From Akkermansia muciniphila (GTDB lineage Bacteria > Pseudomonadota > Gammaproteobacteria > Burkholderiales > Burkholderiaceae_C): a DNA stretch of 64,000 nucleotides. Positions 19,946 through 28,826 of the stretch are shown in pieces. The stretch covers positions 124,001 through 188,000 of the forward strand of contig CALQKH020000004.1 of NCBI GenBank assembly GCA_943331105.2. Reading direction: 5' to 3'. Below the pieces are notes generated by a model that saw nothing but the letters and a program-made list of their open reading frames with translations, was not told where the DNA came from and searched no databases. The translations under genes were made by a program, and so were the position numbers. Position 1 is the stretch's first letter; each line of letters starts with the position of its first letter.

Positions 19946-20066
19946 GCCTCTGCAGGTGTCGCCACCCGGGCTTGCAGCGCTCGGCAACAACGTCCCATTC
20001 GGTCATTCAATGGTCACTCAGCCACACCTTTGATTAGGGTTTGCGTGGGTGCGTCTGAGGCTAATT

Positions 20067-20076
20067 TTGTGCACAA
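20067..20076 (+). promoter_or_regulatory. Candidate GntR operator TTGTGCACAA
   Basis: A perfect 10-bp palindrome ten bases before the ATG of the GntR/FCD gene. GntR-family regulators of this type often recognise TTGT-n2-ACAA-like palindromes, and the position would allow autorepression. No other copy was noticed in the locus. Confidence 0.45.
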
Positions 20077-20086
20077 TTTGAAAATC

Positions 20087-20776
20087 ATGCAAGAAACAGC
20101 CCCCAGCACCACCGTCTCTGAGCAAGCCTTCCAGGCTTTGCGCCTGGACGTTTTGTCCGGCCGCCATGTGCCAGAAACCAAACTCAAAGTGGATGCCCTG
20201 CAACAGCAATATGGCTTTTCCAGCAGCCCGCTGCGCGAGGCCCTGAATCGTTTGGTGCAAGAAGGGCTGGTCACAGCAGACGAGCGTCGTGGCTTTCGGG
20301 TGGCCGCCATGTCGCCAGAGGATTTGGCCGACATCACCAAAATGCGCCTGCTGCTTGACGTGACAGCGTTGCACGAATCGATCCAACACGGCGATGACGC
20401 TTGGGAAGCAAGCATCGTGGCGAGCTTTCACCGCCTCGAAAAAATCGAGTCCCGCCTGCCGCAGGGGCCGGTGGTGCTCGATGCCGAATGGAGCCAACGG
20501 CACCGGGACTTTCACATGTCACTGATCGCCGCCTGCCCTTCTGAGCGCCAACTGACCTGGAGCATGAGTCTGTTTGACCAAGCTGAGCGGTATCGGCACT
20601 TTGCAGCACGCAACCGAACCGTGCTCAAAAAGAAAGACGCCGAGCACCGCGCCCTGATGAAGGCCGTGGTGCGGCGCGATGCAGCCACCGCCGCCCAAAT
20701 GCTCAGCGAACACATTGCCAGCACGCAAACCAATGTGCTGGCTGCTTTTGCCTTGATGCAAAAAAATCGCACCTGA
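20087..20776 (+). CDS. GntR-family regulator (FCD subfamily)
   Basis: 229-residue transcription factor with an N-terminal winged helix (SEQAFQALRLDVLSGRHVPE, SSPLREALNRLVQEGLV) and a helical FCD effector domain (residues about 80-215) ending SEHIASTQTNVLAAFA. FCD regulators usually sense carboxylic acids. ATG at 20087 is chosen because the winged helix begins right after it; no ribosome binding site is clear. It heads a run of same-strand genes (VOC, FAH, dehydrogenase, transporter parts) and is likely their regulator. The palindrome at 20067-20076 is a candidate operator. Confidence 0.87.
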   Translation: MQETAPSTTVSEQAFQALRLDVLSGRHVPETKLKVDALQQQYGFSSSPLREALNRLVQEGLVTADERRGFRVAAMSPEDLADITKMRLLLDVTALHESIQHGDDAWEASIVASFHRLEKIESRLPQGPVVLDAEWSQRHRDFHMSLIAACPSERQLTWSMSLFDQAERYRHFAARNRTVLKKKDAEHRALMKAVVRRDAATAAQMLSEHIASTQTNVLAAFALMQKNRT

Positions 20777-20802
20777 TTTTTAACCTTCAAACCAAAGACC
20801 AC

Positions 20803-21357
20803 ATGCTGCAAGTCACAAAACCCACCCCTTCTCACTTCGGCATCTATGTTTGGGATGTCGACAAAATGGTGCACTTTTACACCTCGGTTTTTGGCATGGT
20901 TGTCAATGACCGAGGGGTAGGCAAAACCTTCAAAGCCCCCTTGGTTTTTTTGAGTTCGACACCCGACCAGCACCACCAATTGGTCATCGCGGGAGGACGT
21001 CCGCCAGAGGCTACTTTCAGCACCGTGATGCAACTGTCTTTTGCAGTGCCCTCCATCCAGACACTGCGCGATTTACGTGACAAAGCCATGGCCTTGGGCG
21101 CCACCAAGGTGATGCCCATGAACCACGGCAATGCACTGTCTGTTTACTTTGCAGACCCTGAGGGCAACACGGTCGAGACCTACATCGACATGCCGTTCTA
21201 CATCTCTCAGCCACACGGCGATCCGCTCGACCTGAGCCAAGACGACGCCACCATCCTGCGCGAGACCGAAGCGATCTGCCGCAGTGACCCCAGCTTCATG
21301 CCCATTGACCAATGGCAAGCGCAATTCGCTCAAAAAATCCAAATCACTTCACCCTAG
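20803..21357 (+). CDS. VOC-family protein (extradiol dioxygenase/glyoxalase fold)
   Basis: 184-residue vicinal-oxygen-chelate protein. Metal ligands are suggested by H12 in SHFGIYVWDVDKM and E in DPEGNTVETYIDMP; the YTSVFGM stretch is typical. Together with the FAH-family hydrolase that follows it could cleave a ring or open a lactone, but the substrate is unknown. ATG at 20803 lies 26 bp after the GntR stop. A true extradiol dioxygenase would usually be longer, so an isomerase or lyase role is also possible. Confidence 0.8.
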   Translation: MLQVTKPTPSHFGIYVWDVDKMVHFYTSVFGMVVNDRGVGKTFKAPLVFLSSTPDQHHQLVIAGGRPPEATFSTVMQLSFAVPSIQTLRDLRDKAMALGATKVMPMNHGNALSVYFADPEGNTVETYIDMPFYISQPHGDPLDLSQDDATILRETEAICRSDPSFMPIDQWQAQFAQKIQITSP

Positions 21358-21365
21358 GAACTTTC

Positions 21366-22232
21366 ATGAAATTACTCTCCTTCGTTCACCAAGGCCGCGA
21401 AACATGGGGCGCTGTGACAGGTCCAGATACCGTCGTGGATCTGGGCCAAGCGATGCCGCAATTTGCCACATTGACAGACTACATTGCCTCGGGCGCGTAC
21501 TTGCAGGCGCAGCACGACGCAGCCCAGCAAAAGACGTCCATTGCCATGGGCGACATCACCTTCTTGCCGGTCATCCCCAAACCGGAAAAAATCGTTTGCG
21601 CCGTGCGCAACTACATGGACCACCACAAAGAAGTGCTGGCGGCAGGCATGCACCGTGAACTGTCCGAGGAGCCGCCGATTTTTCTGCGTGTTTGGCGCTC
21701 ACAAGTCGCGCACGGTCAGCCCATCATTTGCCCCAAGGTCTCGGGCTCACTCGACTGGGAAGGCGAGTTGGCGGTAATCATTGGCAAAGAAGGTCGCAAC
21801 ATTTCTGAAGCCGATGCCTTTGACCATGTGGCGGGCTACTCTTGCTACAACGACGGCAGCATCCGCGAATGGCAATTTCACGCCAAGCAAATTGCTTCGG
21901 GCAAAAACTTCGAGTCCACCGGCGGCTTTGGCCCCTGGATGGTGACGGCTGACGAGATTGCACCCAACCAAGAACTGAAGCTGATCACACGCCTGAATGG
22001 CGAAGTGGTGCAGTCGAGCCACACGGGCCACATGATCTTCCCGATCGCCAAACTCATCAGCTATGCCTCGACCATCTTCACACTGGTACCTGGCGACGTG
22101 ATCGCCACTGGCACGCCCGCAGGTGTGGGCTGGAGCCGCAAGCCGCAATGGTTCATGAAGCCCGGCGATGTGTGCGAAGTCGAGATCGAAGGCATCGGCA
22201 CTTTGGTCAACCCCATCGCCGCTCAAGCCTGA
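21366..22232 (+). CDS. Fumarylacetoacetate hydrolase family protein
   Basis: 288-residue FAH-superfamily enzyme, a C-C hydrolase, decarboxylase or hydratase of oxo-acids. Seen: PEKIVCAVRNYMDHHKEV, EEPPIFLRVWRSQVAHG (metal-binding glutamate region), LDWEGELAVIIGKEGRNI, and TGTPAGVGWSRKP near the end. ATG at 21366 follows AGGAA and fits the family. It is 8 bp after the VOC gene and 14 bp before the dehydrogenase, so the three form an operon. The exact reaction cannot be told; the family has several. Confidence 0.88.
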   Translation: MKLLSFVHQGRETWGAVTGPDTVVDLGQAMPQFATLTDYIASGAYLQAQHDAAQQKTSIAMGDITFLPVIPKPEKIVCAVRNYMDHHKEVLAAGMHRELSEEPPIFLRVWRSQVAHGQPIICPKVSGSLDWEGELAVIIGKEGRNISEADAFDHVAGYSCYNDGSIREWQFHAKQIASGKNFESTGGFGPWMVTADEIAPNQELKLITRLNGEVVQSSHTGHMIFPIAKLISYASTIFTLVPGDVIATGTPAGVGWSRKPQWFMKPGDVCEVEIEGIGTLVNPIAAQA

Positions 22233-22246
22233 GCGCTCGCCTGAAC

Positions 22247-23242
22247 ATGAAAGCGATCCAAGTCCATGTGACTGGCGGACCTGAAAACCTGCTGGAAGTG
22301 AACCTTCCTGAGCCGGTGGCTGGTCGGGGACAGGTTCGCGTCAAGGCCTGCACCATCGGGGTAGGACGCCCAGATGTGCTGCTGCGCAAAGGTATTTACA
22401 AGTGGATGCCGCCACTGCCAGCCATTCCAGGTGGTGAGCTGGCCGGTGTGGTGGATGCGGTGGGCGAAGGGGTGACACAGTGGCGAGAAGGTGATCGCGT
22501 GTTGATCAGCGCCCGCGAGTTGCCCCAACGAGGCGGCTGCTATGCAGAAGCCATCGTGGTACCCGAAGAAGCCCCCTACCGCTTGCCCGACACCGTCTCG
22601 TTCGACGATGCGGTGAGTCTGCCCAATTTGCAGCTGGCACTGGCACTCCTGCAGATCGCAGGGCCTATCGCATCACACACGCCGCATGTGCTGATCACTG
22701 GTGCTTCAGGCGGCGTGGCGGGCATGCTGTGCCAAGTGGCCAAATTGCAAGGTTGTGTCACGATTGGTACCAGCAGAAGCCGCGCCAAAGCTGAGTTTGC
22801 TTTGGCGTATGGCTTTGACCACGTCATTTGCACCGACAACGAAACACCCAAAGAGCGACTTGAACACATCACCAATGGCAAGGGCTTGAGTCTGGTGTTT
22901 GACCACTTGGGCGGTCAAAGTCTGGTCGATGGGCTCAAGAGCTTGGCGCCGTTTGGCACGCTGGTGTCCTACAACATCGTGCAGGGTCCTCCAACCGAAG
23001 ACACCTTCCAGGTGATGCGCCAATTGCTGGAAAAAAGCCTGGCCATTCGGTGTTTTTCCATGCACACCTTTGATGCTGACAAGGACACACGGCGCGGACT
23101 GATGAACGACGCCATTGCGCTGCTGGCGCAGCAGCGCGTGCGCTTTACGCCCCCTCAAATTTTCAAGCTCAGCGAGGTCCAAAAAACCCATGCCTTGCTC
23201 GACCAAGGTCTTGTCAGTGGAAAGCTGGTCATGCACCCATGA
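22247..23242 (+). CDS. Quinone oxidoreductase-like zinc-independent alcohol dehydrogenase
   Basis: 331-residue member of the medium-chain dehydrogenase/reductase superfamily. N-terminal GroES-like domain (MKAIQVHVTGGPENLLEV, PGGELAGVVDAVGEGV) and a Rossmann NADPH-binding domain with VLITGASGGVAGMLCQVAKL at about 145-164. The catalytic zinc ligands of classic alcohol dehydrogenases are missing, which suits the quinone-oxidoreductase branch. ATG at 22247 is 14 bp after the FAH gene. Role in the local pathway is inferred only. Confidence 0.87.
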   Translation: MKAIQVHVTGGPENLLEVNLPEPVAGRGQVRVKACTIGVGRPDVLLRKGIYKWMPPLPAIPGGELAGVVDAVGEGVTQWREGDRVLISARELPQRGGCYAEAIVVPEEAPYRLPDTVSFDDAVSLPNLQLALALLQIAGPIASHTPHVLITGASGGVAGMLCQVAKLQGCVTIGTSRSRAKAEFALAYGFDHVICTDNETPKERLEHITNGKGLSLVFDHLGGQSLVDGLKSLAPFGTLVSYNIVQGPPTEDTFQVMRQLLEKSLAIRCFSMHTFDADKDTRRGLMNDAIALLAQQRVRFTPPQIFKLSEVQKTHALLDQGLVSGKLVMHP

Positions 23243-23297
23243 TCCGCAGCTGAAACCGTGAAATTGACATTGAAACTTTAATAACCAGGAGACAAAA

Positions 23298-24266
23298 ATG
23301 CTTCGTCGACAACTTCTCGCCACTGTGACCCTCACCGCCTTGGCACTGCCAGGGATCGCGCTGGCGCAAACCTATCCAGACCGCCCCATCAAGGTCATGC
23401 AAGGCTTTGCCCCCGGTGGCAACGCTGACAACATTGCCCGCACGGTGGGGATGGAAATGAGCAAGGGCTTGGGCCAAAGCATCGTGGTCGAAGCCCAAGC
23501 CGGCGCTGGCGGCACCATTGCGGCCACCACCGTCGCCAAAGCACGGCCCGATGGCTACACCTTGTTGTTGGCCACAGGCGGACACGCAGTGGCTGGCGCT
23601 TTGTACAACAACTTGGCCTACCGCACAGTGCAGGACTTTGAGATGGTCAGCACCATCACTTACTTCCCGTTCTTGGTGGTCGTTCCGGCCAACAGCAAAT
23701 ACCCCAGCTTGTCAGCCTTGTTGGCCGCAGCCAGAGCCAACCCCACCGAAGTGAGTTACGGCACCGCCGGCATCGGCTCGACCCACCATCTGGCCGGCGA
23801 GTTGCTCGCCAGCATGTCCAAAACACAGCTGCTGCACGTGCCCTTCCGGGGCGACTCGGCCTCGCTCACATCGCTGCTCGGCGGCGAAATCCCAATGATC
23901 ATTGCCCCGCCCACAGCGGTGATGGCCAACATCAAGTCTGGCAAGCTTCGCGCCATTGCCACCACCGGACCCCAGCGCTGGCAGGGTCTACCCGATGTGC
24001 CCACCGTGTCTGAGCAAGGGGTCGCGGGTTACGACGTGCAATCTTGGGCTGGTTTGATGGCGCCTGCAGGCACACCCAAACCCATCGTTGACCGCTTGAA
24101 TGCCGAGTTGCAAAAAGCCCTCTTGGTTCCCGCCGTCAAGTCGCGCCTGGAAGACATGGGCGGCGATGTACGTGGCAGCACCTCAGAGGAAATGCGAAGC
24201 ATGGTGGCCGCACAAACCCAAAAATGGATTCAAGTGGTGAACGACGCGAAAATCCCGAAAAACTAA
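23298..24266 (+). CDS. Bug/TctC-type periplasmic solute receptor
   Basis: 322-residue extracytoplasmic receptor of the tripartite tricarboxylate transporter (Bug) family. A signal peptide is clear (MLRRQLLATVTLTALALPG, cleavage after ALAQ), then YPDRPIKVMQGFAPGGNADNIAR, the Bug signature, and VVEAQAGAGGTIAATTVAKA. ATG at 23298 follows AGGAG. No TctA or TctB membrane gene is near, so it is an orphan receptor, common in Burkholderiales. Ligands are usually dicarboxylates, aromatic acids or amino acids. Confidence 0.92.
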   Translation: MLRRQLLATVTLTALALPGIALAQTYPDRPIKVMQGFAPGGNADNIARTVGMEMSKGLGQSIVVEAQAGAGGTIAATTVAKARPDGYTLLLATGGHAVAGALYNNLAYRTVQDFEMVSTITYFPFLVVVPANSKYPSLSALLAAARANPTEVSYGTAGIGSTHHLAGELLASMSKTQLLHVPFRGDSASLTSLLGGEIPMIIAPPTAVMANIKSGKLRAIATTGPQRWQGLPDVPTVSEQGVAGYDVQSWAGLMAPAGTPKPIVDRLNAELQKALLVPAVKSRLEDMGGDVRGSTSEEMRSMVAAQTQKWIQVVNDAKIPKN

Positions 24267-24359
24267 GCCGCCCGACGTTTCATGGGAGCCTTGTCCATGC
24301 TTATATGCTCGTGTAAGCACGCCCAAGCCCCATGGTCCGCCCTTTTTTGAAAGCCTTAT

Positions 24360-24938
24360 ATGTCACTGATCCAAATCCGCAAACGCAGCCTCACCATCGA
24401 AACCACTTACCACGAAGGGGGTCCGGTCACCGATCGGCCTTTGAAACTGGCTGCTGCGTGTGCCGTCATTCAAAACCCTTATGCAGGCACCTACACGCCG
24501 GACCTCATGACCTTCATGGCAGAGCTCCGTTCGCTGGGCACGCTGCTGGCCCAAGAGTTGATTGACACCTTGGGCAAAGACAACATCGAGGTTTACAGCA
24601 AAGCGGCCATCGTGGGGGTCAATGGCGAAATGGAACACGGCGCCGTCTGGCACGAGGCCGGTGGCTGGGCCATGCGGTCTTTGCTGGGTGACCCCAAAGC
24701 CATCGTACCGGCCAGCAAAGCCGTGGCCAGTGCGGGCTACCGCATCATGGTACCCGTGCACTACATCCATGCTTGCTATGTGCGCAGCCACTTCAACAGC
24801 ATGGAGGTGGGCATTCAAGACGCGCCCCGTCCCAATGAGATTTTGTTTGCGCTGGTGATGGGCACGGGCGGTCGGGTTCACTCTCGTTTGGGTGGATTGA
24901 CCGTGGACAAGGTCTCTGTGCACGATGGCCAACGTTGA
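24360..24938 (+). CDS. Amino acid synthesis family protein (DUF1185)
   Basis: 192-residue protein of the AA_synth (DUF1185) family, whose biochemical function is not firmly known. Conserved-looking stretches: AAACAVIQNPYAGTYTPDL, YSKAAIVGVNGEMEHGAV, and FALVMGTGGRVHSRLGG. The last 14 bases overlap the start of the desaturase gene. In other Burkholderiales this family commonly sits with TRAP/ABC transporters and catabolic genes, as here. I infer an accessory role in the uptake/catabolic locus and claim nothing more. Confidence 0.8.
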   Translation: MSLIQIRKRSLTIETTYHEGGPVTDRPLKLAAACAVIQNPYAGTYTPDLMTFMAELRSLGTLLAQELIDTLGKDNIEVYSKAAIVGVNGEMEHGAVWHEAGGWAMRSLLGDPKAIVPASKAVASAGYRIMVPVHYIHACYVRSHFNSMEVGIQDAPRPNEILFALVMGTGGRVHSRLGGLTVDKVSVHDGQR

Positions 24939-25908
24939 TGCCACTCATCCCATGCTGACCCCCGAGCAAGACGCTTTTTTGCGCGAACGCTCGGACTGGA
25001 TGGGCGCTTATTTGGTGCTGCATGCCTGGGGCATGGTTGCGCTGGCCATGGCATTTTTTGTGGCTTGGCCCAACCCCTTGAGCTTCATCGTTGCCGTGAT
25101 CGTCATCGGCGGAAGGCAGCTGGGCATGGCGATTTTGATGCACGATGCGGCGCACCGCGCCCTTTTCAAAAACACCTGGCTCAATGACAAGTTGGGGGCG
25201 TTTTTGTGCGGCTGGCCTGTGGGAGCGAGCCTGACGCTGTACCGGCCCTATCACCTGAGCCACCACCGCCACACCCAGCAACCGGAAGACCCCGACCTGA
25301 TTTTGTCGGCCCCCTTTCCCATTACCCGTCAAAGTTTTTGGCGCAAGATGCGGCGGGACATTTTGGGCATCACCGGCTACCAGCGGCGCATGGAATTTTT
25401 CCGCATGGAAATGGGCGATGACCCGAACCCTTGGCAACGCCTGAAAAAACTGATGGCCGCAGAAAAGTACTTCTTTTTCAGCAACCTGCTCATCTTCGCG
25501 GTCACCGCCGCAGCCGGTGTGTGGTGGGCGTACTTTGCCTTATGGCTGCTGCCCTTACTGACTTGGTACCAAGTGATCAGCCGGGTGCGCAACATCGCCG
25601 AGCATGCGGTGGTGGGCGACAACCATGACCGCTTGCGCAACACGCGCACCACCCTCACCCATTGGGGCATGCGCATGGTGCTGGCACCTTATTGGGTCAA
25701 CTACCACCTGGAACATCATCTGTTTGTGTTCACCCCGTGCTGGAAGTTGCCTGCGGCCCACCGCATGCTGATTGAGCAAGGCTTGGGGCCACGAATGGAA
25801 CTGGCCACCGGTTATGTGCAGGTGCTGCGCTTGGCCACCAGCAAAAAAAGTGACCATGGCGATACCGGTGGCACACAGTCACAGCGCAAGGGCGCCGCAC
25901 TGATCTGA
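24925..25908 (+). CDS. Membrane fatty-acid-desaturase-like di-iron protein
   Basis: 327-residue integral membrane protein with the three histidine boxes of the desaturase/hydroxylase superfamily: HDAAH (73-77), HLSHHRH (110-116) and HLEHH near the C-terminus, all intact. Several hydrophobic segments (residues about 28-65 and 175-205) precede and separate the boxes. It could act on a lipid, or as a hydroxylase of a small substrate taken up by the neighbouring transporter. It overlaps the AA_synth gene by 14 bp, so they are co-transcribed. The substrate is not deducible. Confidence 0.87.
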   Translation: MANVDATHPMLTPEQDAFLRERSDWMGAYLVLHAWGMVALAMAFFVAWPNPLSFIVAVIVIGGRQLGMAILMHDAAHRALFKNTWLNDKLGAFLCGWPVGASLTLYRPYHLSHHRHTQQPEDPDLILSAPFPITRQSFWRKMRRDILGITGYQRRMEFFRMEMGDDPNPWQRLKKLMAAEKYFFFSNLLIFAVTAAAGVWWAYFALWLLPLLTWYQVISRVRNIAEHAVVGDNHDRLRNTRTTLTHWGMRMVLAPYWVNYHLEHHLFVFTPCWKLPAAHRMLIEQGLGPRMELATGYVQVLRLATSKKSDHGDTGGTQSQRKGAALI

Positions 25909-26067
25909 GGCGTTTTGCGCAACGGGATGGCGTCAGTCTGTCAGGCTCACGCAAGTCCAGTCGCTTATGGGACATGCATTCGGGATAACCATGTAACGCG
26001 GTTTTTGAACGGGTCACAGAATGCGCACCAAGACATTTTTCTTTTTCCCGTCCTGGTGCAAGACGCA

Positions 26068-26844
26068 ATGGCTGATGAAATCATTCTCGAAACCCGCGAG
26101 CTCATCAAAGAGTTCAAAGGGTTTATTGCTGTCAACGACGTCAATCTCAAGGTTAGACGCGGCGAGATCCACGCACTGATTGGACCCAACGGTGCCGGCA
26201 AGACCACGGTTTTCAATTTGCTGACCAAGTTCTTGATTCCCACCCGGGGGCAGATCCTGTTCAACGGCCGCGACATCACCGGCGAACGTTCTGCACAGAT
26301 TGCCCGTCGCGGCATCGTGCGTTCATTCCAAATTTCCGCCACGTTCCCCAATCTTTCGGTGATTGAAAACGTGCGCATCGCCTTGCAACGCGGGGCAGGT
26401 ATGTCCATGCAGTTCTGGCGCTCTGAACGTGTCTTGGACAGCCTGAACGACCGCGCCATGCAACTGCTGGCTGAAGTTGACCTGCAAGACATGTCGCATT
26501 TGATGGCGGTTGAGCTGCCTTATGGTCGCAAGCGCGCACTGGAAATTGCCACCACACTGGCCATGGAGCCCGAGCTCATGCTGCTGGACGAGCCCACACA
26601 GGGCATGGGCCACGAAGACGTGGACCGCGTCACACAGTTGATCAAAAAAGTGGGGGCTAACCGCACCATTTTGATGGTGGAGCACAACATGAACGTGGTC
26701 GCCAAGATCGCCGACACCATCAGCGTGTTGCAACGCGGCCAAGTGATTGCCGAAGGGCCTTACGCGGTGGTTTCTCAAAATCCTCAAGTCCTCGAGGCCT
26801 ATATGGGCACGACCGAAAACCAGTTGGAGGGGGCCCATGGCTGA
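26068..26844 (+). CDS. livG: Branched-chain amino acid type ABC transporter ATPase LivG
   Basis: Cytoplasmic ATP-binding subunit, 258 residues. Walker A GPNGAGKTT, signature in the variant form LPYGRKRALEIA, Walker B LMLLDEPTQGM and the switch histidine in MVEHNMNVV are visible. ATG at 26068 is used since homology begins at MADEIILETRELIKEF; an upstream frame open to 25915 has no similarity. It overlaps livF by 8 bp. The set livG-livF-livK-livH-livM forms one complete importer; its ligand may be an amino acid, amide or an aromatic compound. Confidence 0.93.
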   Translation: MADEIILETRELIKEFKGFIAVNDVNLKVRRGEIHALIGPNGAGKTTVFNLLTKFLIPTRGQILFNGRDITGERSAQIARRGIVRSFQISATFPNLSVIENVRIALQRGAGMSMQFWRSERVLDSLNDRAMQLLAEVDLQDMSHLMAVELPYGRKRALEIATTLAMEPELMLLDEPTQGMGHEDVDRVTQLIKKVGANRTILMVEHNMNVVAKIADTISVLQRGQVIAEGPYAVVSQNPQVLEAYMGTTENQLEGAHG

Positions 26845-27547
26845 GCCCAAAGAATTTCTGCGCATCAGCGACCTGCACGCTTGGTATGGCGAGTCGCACA
26901 TCCTGCATGGCGTGAACCTGACCGTCAACGAAGGCGAAGTGGTGACCCTGCTGGGGCGAAATGGCGCAGGCCGCACCACCACCATCAAATCGATTCTGGG
27001 TTTGGTGGGCAGACGCACCGGCCAGATCACGATCAACGGGACCGAGTCGGTCAACATGGCGCCGCACCAAATTGCCAAGCTCGGCATTGGTTATTGCCCA
27101 GAAGAGCGCGGCATTTTTGCATCCCTGACTTGTGAAGAAAACCTGATGCTGCCACCCGTGATCGCTGCAGGCGGCATGGGTCTGGACGAAATTTACGAGA
27201 TGTTCCCCAACTTGTCAGAGCGCAAAAACAGCCCTGGCACACGCCTGTCGGGTGGCGAGCAGCAGATGTTGGCCGTTGGCCGCATCTTGCGCACCGGCGC
27301 CCGCTTTTTGCTGCTGGACGAGATCTCGGAGGGTTTGGCGCCTGTCATTGTGCAGGCTTTGGCCCGCATGATCCGTTCGCTCAAGGCCAAGGGCTACACC
27401 ATCATCATGGTGGAGCAAAACTTCCGCTTTGCCGCACCACTGGCCGACCGTTTTTATGTGATGGAACATGGGCAAATCGTTGAAGGCTTCACCTCAGCCG
27501 AATTGCCCAACAAGATGAGCATGCTCAGCGAGTACCTCGGCGTCTGA
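26837..27547 (+). CDS. livF: Branched-chain amino acid type ABC transporter ATPase LivF
   Basis: Second ATP-binding subunit, 236 residues, starting with the ATG at 26837 that overlaps livG. Signature LSGGEQQMLAVGR, Walker B FLLLDEISEGLAP and switch VEQNFRF are normal for LivF. The Walker A is unusual: GRNGAGRTTT, residues 40-49, with Arg46 where almost all ABC ATPases have the catalytic Lys. I recall this variant in some Burkholderiales LivF paralogs. It may hydrolyse ATP poorly, leaving LivG as the main catalytic site. Confidence 0.92.
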   Translation: MAEPKEFLRISDLHAWYGESHILHGVNLTVNEGEVVTLLGRNGAGRTTTIKSILGLVGRRTGQITINGTESVNMAPHQIAKLGIGYCPEERGIFASLTCEENLMLPPVIAAGGMGLDEIYEMFPNLSERKNSPGTRLSGGEQQMLAVGRILRTGARFLLLDEISEGLAPVIVQALARMIRSLKAKGYTIIMVEQNFRFAAPLADRFYVMEHGQIVEGFTSAELPNKMSMLSEYLGV

Positions 27548-27578
27548 TTTTTTTATTTTTAAACCAGGAGACAACACC

Positions 27579-28793
27579 ATGAAACGCAAACTTCTCACCA
27601 TCGCCGCTGCTGCGGCTTGTGCCTTTGGCGGTGCCGCCCAAGCCCAGATCTCTGACGGCACAGTCAAGATCGGCGTGTTGAACGACATGTCGGGCCTGTA
27701 CTCTGACATCACCGGCCCCGGCTCTTTGCTGGCGGCTCGCATGGCGGTCGAAGACTACGTTAAGGCCACTGGCTCCAAACTCAAAATTGAAGTGATCGGT
27801 GCTGACCACCAAAACAAACCCGATGTGGGCTCCAACATTGCCCGCCAGTGGTTTGACACCGACAAGGTCGACATGATCGCCGACGTGCCCACGTCTTCGG
27901 TGGGCTTGGCTGTGGCAGCGATTGCCCGCGAAAAAGGCAAGTTGCACGTGAACGCCGGATCGGCCACCTCTGACTTGACTGGCAAGGCTTGCAATGCCAA
28001 CACCATCCACTGGGCTTATGACACCTACATGCTGGCCAACGGCACCGGCAAGGCGATCGTCAAAAACGGCGGCAACACCTGGTTCTTCTTGACGGCTGAC
28101 TACGCCTTCGGTCACGCTCTGGAGCGCGACACCGAAGCTGTGGTGACCAAGAACGGTGGCAAAGTGGTGGGCAAAGTGCGCACCCCATTCCCCACACAAG
28201 ACTTCTCCTCGTTCTTGTTGCAAGCGCAAGCTTCCAAAGCCAAGATCATTGGTTTGGCCAACGCCGGTGGCGACACCACCAACTCGATCAAGCAAGCAGC
28301 CGAGTTCGGCATCGTTCGTGGCGGCCAAAACCTGGCAGGTCTGTTGGTGTTCTTGCCTGACGTGCACTCGCTGGGTCTGAACGTGGCACAAGGCCTGATG
28401 TTGACCGAAACCTTCTACTGGGACTTGAACGACCAGACCCGCGCATGGTCACGCCGTTTTGCCAGCGCCAACAGCGGCAAGATGCCTTCCATGGTGCAAG
28501 CGGGTGTTTATTCCAGCGTGCTTCACTACTTGAAGTCCGTTGAAGCAGCCAAGACCGATGACGGCACCAAAGTGGCGGCCAAGATGAAAGAGCTGCCCAC
28601 TGACGATCCGCTGTTTGGCAAGGGCATTGTCCGTGCCGATGGCCGCAAGATTCACCCCGCTTACTTGTTTGAAGTCAAAAAGCCTTCGGAGTCCAAAGGC
28701 CCTTACGACTATTACAAACTGGCTGCCACCATCCCGGCCAACGAGGCATTCCGCCCCTTGTCCGAGAGCGAGTGCCCACTCGTCAAGAAGTAA
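27579..28793 (+). CDS. livK: Periplasmic substrate-binding protein of the Liv-type transporter
   Basis: 404-residue periplasmic receptor of the Leu/Ile/Val-binding (type I) family. Signal peptide MKRKLLTIAAAAACAFGG with cleavage after AAQAQ, then ISDGTVKIGVLNDMSGLYSD and IEVIGADHQNKPDVG. ATG at 27579 follows AGGAG. Proteins of this subtype are often urea/amide or aromatic-acid receptors rather than strict Leu/Ile/Val binders. It lies between livF and livH. Confidence 0.88.
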   Translation: MKRKLLTIAAAAACAFGGAAQAQISDGTVKIGVLNDMSGLYSDITGPGSLLAARMAVEDYVKATGSKLKIEVIGADHQNKPDVGSNIARQWFDTDKVDMIADVPTSSVGLAVAAIAREKGKLHVNAGSATSDLTGKACNANTIHWAYDTYMLANGTGKAIVKNGGNTWFFLTADYAFGHALERDTEAVVTKNGGKVVGKVRTPFPTQDFSSFLLQAQASKAKIIGLANAGGDTTNSIKQAAEFGIVRGGQNLAGLLVFLPDVHSLGLNVAQGLMLTETFYWDLNDQTRAWSRRFASANSGKMPSMVQAGVYSSVLHYLKSVEAAKTDDGTKVAAKMKELPTDDPLFGKGIVRADGRKIHPAYLFEVKKPSESKGPYDYYKLAATIPANEAFRPLSESECPLVKK

Positions 28794-28826
28794 TCCCACT
28801 GTTCTGAGCTAACCAAAGTCACCGCC

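Noticed and set aside
24290..24330. Small inverted repeat GCTTA/TAAGC before the AA_synth gene
   Set aside because: Only five pairs and no supporting context.
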